Assembly (NCBI RefSeq): GCF_002742265.1
Contig: NZ_MDGL01000007.1
Span: 124,001 to 188,000 of the forward strand
Direction of reading: 5' to 3'
Length of the DNA: 64,000 nucleotides
Origin: Maribacter sp. 4G9
GTDB taxonomy: Bacteria > Bacteroidota > Bacteroidia > Flavobacteriales > Flavobacteriaceae
Made by a program: the position numbers and the translations under genes. Every line of letters starts with the position of its first letter. Positions within the stretch are counted from its first letter, which is position 1. The notes under the pieces are model-generated. The model searched no databases. It saw only the letters and a list, made by a program, of their open reading frames with translations, and was not told the origin of the DNA. This document shows positions 58,548-64,000 of this stretch, one piece after another.

Positions 58548-60083
58548 TTAATCAAGGCATCGTACTTCCTTAAAACCACCACCGTCTCTAACAAGCTGTT
58601 TATACGCTTGGATTTCTTTGGATATGTTCTTGTTTTCCATCTGATAGTTTGGTGTGTACAAGACCCGGTCCCAATAGGGTGTTTTTGGGTCTTTGGCGCG
58701 TAAATCGCCGGTAGCCTCCATCCATTGCGCCAATTCCTCCCGCAGGGTTTCCAAGACCTTGACATATCCTGGATCAGTGGCTACATTTTCCAAATTATAA
58801 GGGTCGTTTGCGAGCACATATAATTCTTCATCGGGCCTTTTTCCAAACGCCCATTGAAAATAGGGTTTCCCTTTGTAGCTTTCTTTGTGCTGCATGATGA
58901 GGTATTTGGTAATGGAATTGTCCACGTCCCCATATTGCCCCACGGATTGATGTACGGTTGGATCCCCGGCTGGCCATCTGTCCGGTTCAAAATTTCGAAT
59001 ATATAAGTACTCATGGGTTCGCACTGCGCGGGAAGGATAACTTAGATTGCCCTTACGTACATTGGCGTGGCGCTCCCGTTCCAAAAAAACTTTGTCGTGT
59101 ACTCCCTTTGTTTCATCGGAATTAAACAAAGACATTAAGGATGTACCGCTAAATTCCTTTTCGGGGGGCAATCCTGCCGCTTCCAACAAAGTGGGTGCAA
59201 AATCTATGAAGTTTACAAAGTCGGCAATACGCCGTCCGCCTTCGATATGTCCCTTCCAATACATGGCCAAAGGCATTCGGGTTCCATAATCGTATAGATT
59301 GGCCTTGGCCCTGGGAAAGGGCATCCCGTTATCGCTGGTCATGATGACCAAGGTGTTTTCCAAAAGCCCTTCCTGTTGAAGCTGTTCCAAAATATTCCCA
59401 CACTCACGGTCAAAACGTTCCACCTCAAAATAGTAATCCAGGATATCGTTCCGTACACAGGAAACATCCGGCAAGAATCCGGGTACGGTAACTAGGTTGC
59501 CATCCATCCCCATTTTAACGCCGGCATTGGTTTCATAATCCCTGTGCGGGTCTTGGCTCCCGAACCAAAAGGCAAAGGGCCGATTATTCTCTCTGGCTTC
59601 CAAAAAAGCCTTGAAATTATCATAATCCTTGCCCGCAGGGTTATGGGTATAGCCTCCTGCTTCAAAATCACCCGGGCCCCAACCCTTTCTGCTTTTGCCC
59701 GTATGGTAGCCGTTAGATTCCAAAACACGCATCCAGTTGGTGAATTTGGAAGGTATTACAGACCAAAGGTTTCCGGCACTTTCCAATTGGTGCGGGTATT
59801 TTCCCAACAATATGCTAGCACGTGAAGGTGAACAGGAAGGAGCGGCACAGTAGGCGTTTTCGAAAACGGCCCCGTTTTTCGCCAAACCATCAAAGGTTGG
59901 GGTGCGGACTACCTTGTCCCCGTATACGCCTGCATGGGGATAGGACCAATCATCCGCTATCATAAAAAGGATATTGGGCGGCTTGGAAACCTGATTCTGT
60001 TGGGCATGGCACGAAATTGAAAACAAAAGGAGAAATAACAGGGAAACGATATTTTTAAAATGAAGCTGATGTCCTAGTTCCAT
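58548..60083 (-). CDS. Sulfatase, heparan N-sulfatase-like, secreted
   Basis: 511 residues. Signal 'LLFLLLFSISCHAQQ'. Type I sulfatase: 'PPNILFMIADDWSYPHAGVYGDKVV' (calcium Asp pair), FGly site in 'YCAAPSCSPSRASILLGKYPHQLE' (C-S-P-S-R, to be converted by a formylglycine-generating enzyme), 'FWFGSQDPHRDY', 'LVIMTSDNGMPFPRAKANLYDYGTRMPLAMYW' (second metal site), and a C-terminal subdomain with 'YLYIRNFEPDRWPAGDP'. That last feature and 'YGDVDNSITKYLIMQH' suit the N-sulfoglucosamine sulfohydrolase-type group. Removes sulfate from sulfated glycans. No SusCD pair nearby. Confidence 0.92.
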   Translation of the reverse strand: MELGHQLHFKNIVSLLFLLLFSISCHAQQNQVSKPPNILFMIADDWSYPHAGVYGDKVVRTPTFDGLAKNGAVFENAYCAAPSCSPSRASILLGKYPHQLESAGNLWSVIPSKFTNWMRVLESNGYHTGKSRKGWGPGDFEAGGYTHNPAGKDYDNFKAFLEARENNRPFAFWFGSQDPHRDYETNAGVKMGMDGNLVTVPGFLPDVSCVRNDILDYYFEVERFDRECGNILEQLQQEGLLENTLVIMTSDNGMPFPRAKANLYDYGTRMPLAMYWKGHIEGGRRIADFVNFIDFAPTLLEAAGLPPEKEFSGTSLMSLFNSDETKGVHDKVFLERERHANVRKGNLSYPSRAVRTHEYLYIRNFEPDRWPAGDPTVHQSVGQYGDVDNSITKYLIMQHKESYKGKPYFQWAFGKRPDEELYVLANDPYNLENVATDPGYVKVLETLREELAQWMEATGDLRAKDPKTPYWDRVLYTPNYQMENKNISKEIQAYKQLVRDGGGFKEVRCLD

Positions 60084-60199
60084 ATCCTTTGAATTTATTG
60101 TTGGCTCTTTTAAATATACAACAAAAGAAAAAAGGATATATAGTGCCGAAGCAAGGTAAAACCGAGTGACACAGCGGCTAACCTTGAAATTCCTTTTTG

Positions 60200-61384
60200 T
60201 TAATCCTTGAACAACGCTGTTTGCACTAAATCGATCAACAAGTCGTCACGCTCCTTAAAAACCCGTTTGGTCCTTAGGTACCTGTTAATGTTGTATTCAT
60301 CAAAATTATCGGCATCCTTGTCCATACTGCCAATTCGAACTCGGTCCGATGCATGTATAAATTCATTGTTCCCGATCCACATACCCACGTGCACCACTTT
60401 TTCGGCTGTGGAATCCGTTGCTTTTTTTCCAAAGAACAAAAGGTCTCCTTTTTGAAGTTGGTCAAAGCTCCTAACGGAATCAACGGAAATTCCGGCATGG
60501 ACCTGCTGCGAGGCATCCCTGGGTAAAATGACCCCGTTTAGAAAATATATGGTTTTGGTGAAGCCACTGCAATCCATGCCCTTGGTGGAAGTTCCTCCCC
60601 ATAAATATGGCACTCCCATAAGGGTCTTGGCCGTTTCCACTAGCGACTCCCGGGTGCCGTCCAACTCATGTAACCAGATATCATATGGTTTTGCCTCGTC
60701 CTTTTTAATGAAGCCTTCCCTGCCATCGGGGAAACGAACCTGAAAGAAATCCATTCCTTCGCCGGTTGTTTCCAAAATATTGCCCGCAACCAGGTCGGAC
60801 ACCCTAATTTGCGCTTGGATTCCAGAAAAAGCATGTCCATAGGTATTCGTGTAGATGATTTTTTTGAAGTTCATCCAGCTGGCCAATTCCGCATCGGTCA
60901 TTACCGTAATCTCGCCGGCATTTACCCAAGAAAGGTACTTGTCCGGTGTCTGGATATAATACCATCCTCCCTCCTTTTTCCAAACTTTCAAAGGTGTTCC
61001 CAAGGTTGCCTGTGTGGCAAGCTCTGCCGAGTGTTTGGGTTCACTGCGCAGGTTGGCCACAGAAATGTTGACCACGGCGTTGTGTTTGCCCTCCAAACTT
61101 TCGCCGGGCAGAATCTGTATGCTATCGGTATAAACAACGTTGGCCTTCTTTAGTTTTTCTTTAAGGGCACCAACCGCATCGGGTAGATTGCTTTCCCCTT
61201 TGAGGATCCAGCCCCTTGTGTTTTGAACGCCCTCCACCCTGAAAAGCGCCACTCTTTTATCCGGAGCAAAAGTTTTCCTAATTTCCTCTATATAACCTTG
61301 GATGTCCTTTTCGTCCCTTAGATTTTCTTGACATCCCAGATTCAATAACATCAAGAGAACGAGTACTTTATGGCTAAACCGCAT
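60200..61384 (-). CDS. SH3 and NlpC/P60 (C40) peptidase lipoprotein
   Basis: 394 residues. Lipoprotein signal 'SHKVLVLLMLLNLGCQEN' (lipobox LGCQ). Then an N-terminal region, an SH3 segment 'VANLRSEPKHSAELATQATLGTPLKVWKKEGGWYYIQTPDKYLSWV', a second SH3-like stretch, and NlpC/P60 at residues ~245-375: 'MGVPYLWGGTSTKGMDCSGFTKTIYFLNGVILPRDASQQ' (catalytic Cys), 'KVVHVGMWIGNNEFIHASDRVRI' (catalytic His). Same plan as Bacteroides YkfC-type gamma-D-glutamyl-L-amino-acid endopeptidases that trim peptidoglycan peptides. Periplasmic, anchored. Confidence 0.92.
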   Translation of the reverse strand: MRFSHKVLVLLMLLNLGCQENLRDEKDIQGYIEEIRKTFAPDKRVALFRVEGVQNTRGWILKGESNLPDAVGALKEKLKKANVVYTDSIQILPGESLEGKHNAVVNISVANLRSEPKHSAELATQATLGTPLKVWKKEGGWYYIQTPDKYLSWVNAGEITVMTDAELASWMNFKKIIYTNTYGHAFSGIQAQIRVSDLVAGNILETTGEGMDFFQVRFPDGREGFIKKDEAKPYDIWLHELDGTRESLVETAKTLMGVPYLWGGTSTKGMDCSGFTKTIYFLNGVILPRDASQQVHAGISVDSVRSFDQLQKGDLLFFGKKATDSTAEKVVHVGMWIGNNEFIHASDRVRIGSMDKDADNFDEYNINRYLRTKRVFKERDDLLIDLVQTALFKD

Positions 61385-61495
61385 TTGCTTTTTTTGTAAA
61401 AATAAAAAATCCGCTCCTTTTTACTTGAATTGGTATTTGGATCAACGTATATAATTTGGCTACATTAGCGATAATGAAACCCTTAAAGTAACTTT

Positions 61496-62722
61496 GTGGA
61501 CAAATTACGTGTTATAGAGCTTTTTGCCGGGGTAGGCGGATTTAGGCTTGGTCTGGAGCAAACCGGCCATTATAAAATTGTTTGGAGCAGTCAATGGGAG
61601 CCAAGTACCAAGACCCAGCATGCCTCCATGGTCTATGAGGCTAGATTTGGTCCTGAAAACCATAGTAATTCCGATATTTCAGAAGTGCCCACCCCAGAAA
61701 TTCCCGATGCAGATCTCCTGGTAGGTGGGTTCCCTTGCCAAGACTATTCGGTGGCTACTACCCTACAAAATTCCAAAGGTCTCATTGGGAATAAAGGCGT
61801 GTTATGGTGGAGCATCCACAGGATTCTATCGGAAAAGAAACAACCGCCCAAATACCTGTTTTTGGAGAATGTGGACCGCTTGCTGAAATCTCCCTCCAAT
61901 CAACGGGGTCGTGATTTTGCCATCATGCTCAAGAGTTTGGAGCAATTGGGCTATGCCGTGGAATGGCGTGTTATCAATGCCGCGGATTATGGTATGCCAC
62001 AACGGAGAAGGCGTATCTTTTTTTTGGGCTATCACAAAAGCACCAAGCTCTATAAAAAATTAAAGAAGACCGATACCAAAAGTTGGCTGTTAGAGAATGG
62101 CGTCCTGGCCGAAGCCTTTCCGGTTCAGGGAGACGCTTCCACGATCAAAACCTTGGACATTATGGGAGATTTGGTTTCCCTCTCGGACAGCTTCAACAAA
62201 GGCCAAAAGCTGTCGCCCTTTGAAAATACGGGGGTGTTTATTGAAGGTAAGGTCACAACGACCAAAACAAGTGCTTCCTACGATGCCGTGAAAATGGCGC
62301 TGGGCGATGTTCTCCTAAAGGGAGCGATTCCAGAAGAATTTTTCATAGCCCCGGAGGACGTGCCCAAATGGGCCTATTTAAAAGGGGCCAAAAAGGAAGT
62401 GCGCACCGCTAAAAATGGTTTTAGCTATAATTACAGCGAAGGCGCCATGGTATTTCCCGATGCCTTGGACAATGCCTCAAGAACAATCATTACCGGAGAG
62501 GGAGGAAAAAGTCCGTCCCGATTTAAACATGTGGTACGGACCGATAACCGATTTCGCCGTTTAACGCCCATAGAGTTGGAGCGCTTGAACATGTTTCCGG
62601 ACAATCACACCCGGTTAGAGGGCATTAGCGATACCAAGCGCGCCTTTTTTATGGGAAATGCCTTGGTCGTAGGGGTCGTTTCAAAAATTGGGGCTTCCCT
62701 CCATAAAAAAATTAACTTCTAA
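61496..62722 (+). CDS. DNA (cytosine-5-)-methyltransferase
   Basis: 408 residues from GTG 61496, the only start before motif I. Ordered m5C motifs: I 'ELFAGVGGFRLGLE'; IV 'LVGGFPCQDYSVA' with the catalytic Cys in PCQ; VI 'YLFLENVDRLL'; VIII 'GMPQRRRRIFFLGYH'; then a ~160-residue target-recognition region; IX 'RRLTPIELERLNMFPDNHT'; X 'RAFFMGNALVVGVVSKIG'. Methylates cytosine in a specific duplex sequence that cannot be read here. Followed after 11 nt by a PD-(D/E)XK-like protein gene, suggesting a type II restriction-modification pair. A TAACTTTG motif (61489-61496) overlaps the start codon, so promoter use is doubtful. Confidence 0.95.
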   Translation: MDKLRVIELFAGVGGFRLGLEQTGHYKIVWSSQWEPSTKTQHASMVYEARFGPENHSNSDISEVPTPEIPDADLLVGGFPCQDYSVATTLQNSKGLIGNKGVLWWSIHRILSEKKQPPKYLFLENVDRLLKSPSNQRGRDFAIMLKSLEQLGYAVEWRVINAADYGMPQRRRRIFFLGYHKSTKLYKKLKKTDTKSWLLENGVLAEAFPVQGDASTIKTLDIMGDLVSLSDSFNKGQKLSPFENTGVFIEGKVTTTKTSASYDAVKMALGDVLLKGAIPEEFFIAPEDVPKWAYLKGAKKEVRTAKNGFSYNYSEGAMVFPDALDNASRTIITGEGGKSPSRFKHVVRTDNRFRRLTPIELERLNMFPDNHTRLEGISDTKRAFFMGNALVVGVVSKIGASLHKKINF

Positions 62723-62733
62723 CCCCCTTTATT

Positions 62734-63342
62734 TTGAAGAGTAGTTTTGTATTGGACCTGGGGAAAGAAAAAAGACTTGCGCTGCTTTTGGATTCCTATT
62801 ATTCAAACTGCTTGAAGCACTATGACTTTGGGCGCGTTCAAAACCTGAGGGAACAACTGCTGGGCGTAGATGTTATATTTAAACACAAAATAAGCCAAAA
62901 GACCTTTCTCGTGGACGAAAAGGCCCAATTGGATTACATCAATGAGGACCTCCCCACATTTGCCTTTGAACTCCACTATCTAAAAAATGGCATCCTTAAG
63001 GACGGTTGGCTTTTTGATGCCTCCAAAAAAACCGATTTCTATGCCTTGGTAACCGGCATTTATGAGGACGAGCCGAACAAATACACTTCTTGCAAGATTG
63101 CTTTTGTAAACCGAAAAAAATTGTTGGAATTGTTGAAAACGAAAGGGGTGACAAAAACCTGCTTGTTGGAATATTATCAAAAAGAACCGCTCCCGCACGG
63201 CAAGATGAAATTGAAGGAATTGGACCCACGAACAGAGGGTTACTTGTACCATTCCAAAAACAACAAGGCAGAGCAACCGTTCAATTTAATTTTGAAGTTG
63301 GATTACCTATTTTCGAACAGGGTTGCCAAAAAATTCACTTAA
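62734..63342 (+). CDS. PD-(D/E)XK-like protein, probable restriction endonuclease partner
   Basis: 202 residues, TTG start 11 nt after the methyltransferase stop. Key nuclease pattern: D46 in 'LLGVDVIFKH', then 14 residues and D61-E62-K63 in 'KTFLVDEKAQLDYIN', i.e. D-x14-D-x-K followed by Gln, as in many PD-(D/E)XK nucleases. Rest: 'FAFELHYLKNGILKDGWLFDASKKTDFYALVTGIYEDE' and 'KIAFVNRKKLLELL', with a structure of alternating strands and helices. I do not recognise a named family. Location directly behind an m5C methyltransferase supports a restriction role; an intact catalytic triad is seen, activity is not shown. Confidence 0.7.
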   Translation: MKSSFVLDLGKEKRLALLLDSYYSNCLKHYDFGRVQNLREQLLGVDVIFKHKISQKTFLVDEKAQLDYINEDLPTFAFELHYLKNGILKDGWLFDASKKTDFYALVTGIYEDEPNKYTSCKIAFVNRKKLLELLKTKGVTKTCLLEYYQKEPLPHGKMKLKELDPRTEGYLYHSKNNKAEQPFNLILKLDYLFSNRVAKKFT

Positions 63343-63411
63343 TTTGGTTAAAAACCTGTTAATCAATGCTTAATTTTTGGAATTCTCCTGTTTTTTGTTA
63401 TCTTATTAGGT

Positions 63412-63786
63412 ATGATAAAATTAGACAAGTCAGAAAATATAGCGTTCCTTGAGAAATCCATCCATCATTTAGAAGCCACAGGCTTTGAAAATATAAAGGC
63501 CGATATGGACGGCTACGAAAAACCCAAATCCTATAGTAGAAAGGGTGCCGATGATAAAATCACCCCGGATATCGTTGCTATAAAAAATGGGCGAAAGTAC
63601 TTTTTTGATATCAGCTTAAAATCCGAAAAACCAAGGTTGTTAAAGACAAAATGGTTGTTCTTGGATACCTTGAGCCGCATGAAATCCAATCGATTTCGTA
63701 TTATAACCACAAGGGGTCACTACAAGTTTACGGACACCATGTTGGAAGATATTAACCTTAGTAACAAAGAACCTATCAAAATTTGA
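63412..63786 (+). CDS. Small protein with nuclease-fold-like motif
   Basis: 124 residues, cytosolic. The region 'ITPDIVAIKNGRKYFFDISLKSEKPRLLKTKWLFLDTLSRMKSNRFRIITTRGHYKFTDTML' resembles the core of PD-(D/E)XK proteins: P52-D53, then D66-I-S-L-K70, where the usual D-x-K is replaced by D-x-x-x-K. Activity is therefore uncertain; it could be a degenerate nuclease fold used for DNA binding. It lies 69 nt after the 62734 gene but has its own spacing. Followed by a clear terminator at 63815-63839. No named family recognised. Confidence 0.6.
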   Translation: MIKLDKSENIAFLEKSIHHLEATGFENIKADMDGYEKPKSYSRKGADDKITPDIVAIKNGRKYFFDISLKSEKPRLLKTKWLFLDTLSRMKSNRFRIITTRGHYKFTDTMLEDINLSNKEPIKI

Positions 63787-63814
63787 TTGTGTAAATATGG
63801 TGCTTATAAAATAT

Positions 63815-63839
63815 TGGCACGTATTTCGTGCCATTTTTT
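63815..63839 (+). terminator. Intrinsic terminator after the 63412 gene
   Basis: Stem TGGCACG-tattt-CGTGCCA (63815-63821 and 63827-63833) followed by six T. 29 nt after the stop codon. It probably ends the methyltransferase-linked transcript. Confidence 0.85.
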
Positions 63840-63877
63840 ATATATTTAAGTATTAGAATCTCTTTATAAAATAGCAC

Positions 63878-63921
63878 AAATCCTTCTTCGGATTTAAACA
63901 GCAGACCCAATTCTAGGGTCT
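63878..63921 (+). promoter_or_regulatory. Two tandem hairpins in the leader of the last gene
   Basis: AAATCC-ttcttc-GGATTT (63878-63895) and AGACCC-aattcta-GGGTCT (63903-63921), both 6-bp perfect stems, ending 33 nt before the ATG at 63955. They may be leader RNA structure; function unknown. Confidence 0.4.
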
Positions 63922-63954
63922 AAATTTCTATTGTTTCATTTTATAAAGAAAATT

Positions 63955-64000
63955 ATGACTAAACATAAAATTGCCGTTCTTGGCGGTACAGGTAAATCGG
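63955..64000 (+). CDS. NAD(P)-binding protein (NmrA/epimerase-like), start only
   Basis: The window ends 15 codons into the gene. The visible N-terminus 'TKHKIAVLGGTGKS' carries a Rossmann glycine-rich motif GGTGxx as in NmrA-like and extended SDR NAD(P)H-binding proteins. Nothing more can be said. Confidence 0.6.
   Translation, partial: MTKHKIAVLGGTGKS

Noticed and set aside
61489-61496. TAACTTTG as promoter -7 box of the methyltransferase
   Set aside because: It overlaps the GTG start codon, and no alternative start exists before motif I, so transcription from it would lose the start.

Overview
The window looks like chromosomal DNA of a marine member of the Flavobacteriaceae (Bacteroidota). 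Supporting signs are Bacteroidota -7 promoter motifs (TAnnTTTG), several TTG/GTG starts without a Shine-Dalgarno sequence, TonB-receptor-like outer-membrane barrels with a CarboxypepD_reg plug, many secreted lipoproteins and sulfatases, and intergenic stem-loop repeats. No phage, IS transposase, rRNA or CRISPR array was seen.

Layout. 1-10 kb: sulfatase tail, SH3 protein, a 1 kb repeat-rich intergenic block, an AGE-family epimerase lipoprotein, an IorAB-type molybdenum hydroxylase pair, small membrane proteins, a frameshifted nucleoside deaminase, an alpha/beta hydrolase. 10.8-16.1 kb: a tightly spaced minus-strand trio (c-type cytochrome with LRR, DUF1501, PSCyt1/DUF1549/DUF1553) of a type best known from planctomycetes. 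16.2-22 kb: YbdG-like channel, a CAT-anticodon tRNA directly behind a GIY-YIG nuclease gene and bracketed by tRNA fragments, methylmalonyl-CoA epimerase, rbfA, a LolC/E-like permease, dusB. 22-26.8 kb: M28 peptidase diverging from a four-gene translationally coupled operon (PD40 lipoprotein, Lgt-like membrane protein, Tes/MJ0619-like radical SAM enzyme, small membrane protein). 26.8-31.8 kb: two paralogous outer-membrane barrels. 32-40 kb: lepA, a CPA1-type antiporter with an RCK-like domain, a five-PAS histidine kinase and its receiver-only response regulator. 40-52.9 kb: hydrolases and peptidases (two MBL, S8, M1, S41, S10), rnpA, DUF1080, PIG-L, a HGSNAT/DUF5009-like acyltransferase and a fructosamine-kinase-like protein. 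52.9-61.4 kb: PQQ dehydrogenase, MatB-like acyl-CoA synthetase, an SSS symporter interrupted by an in-frame stop and preceded by a coupled 39-residue peptide, a sulfatase and an NlpC/P60 lipoprotein. 61.5-64 kb: a cytosine-5 DNA methyltransferase followed by a PD-(D/E)XK-like protein (probable type II R-M), a second nuclease-fold-like small protein, and the start of an NAD(P)-binding protein.

Most notable signals: (1) the Lgt-like plus Tes-like operon at 23.3-26.8 kb, a candidate lipid or lipoprotein modification system; (2) a 65-nt leader element of identical length, with a conserved six-codon upstream ORF, in front of two unrelated genes (lepA and the response regulator); (3) a GIY-YIG gene plus intact tRNA nested between pieces of the same tRNA; (4) a 190-bp structured repeat present twice with similar flanking modules; (5) the methyltransferase/PD-(D/E)XK pair; (6) an SSS symporter with an in-frame stop and a coupled micro-protein. 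All functional names rest on reading motifs by eye; no database search was possible.
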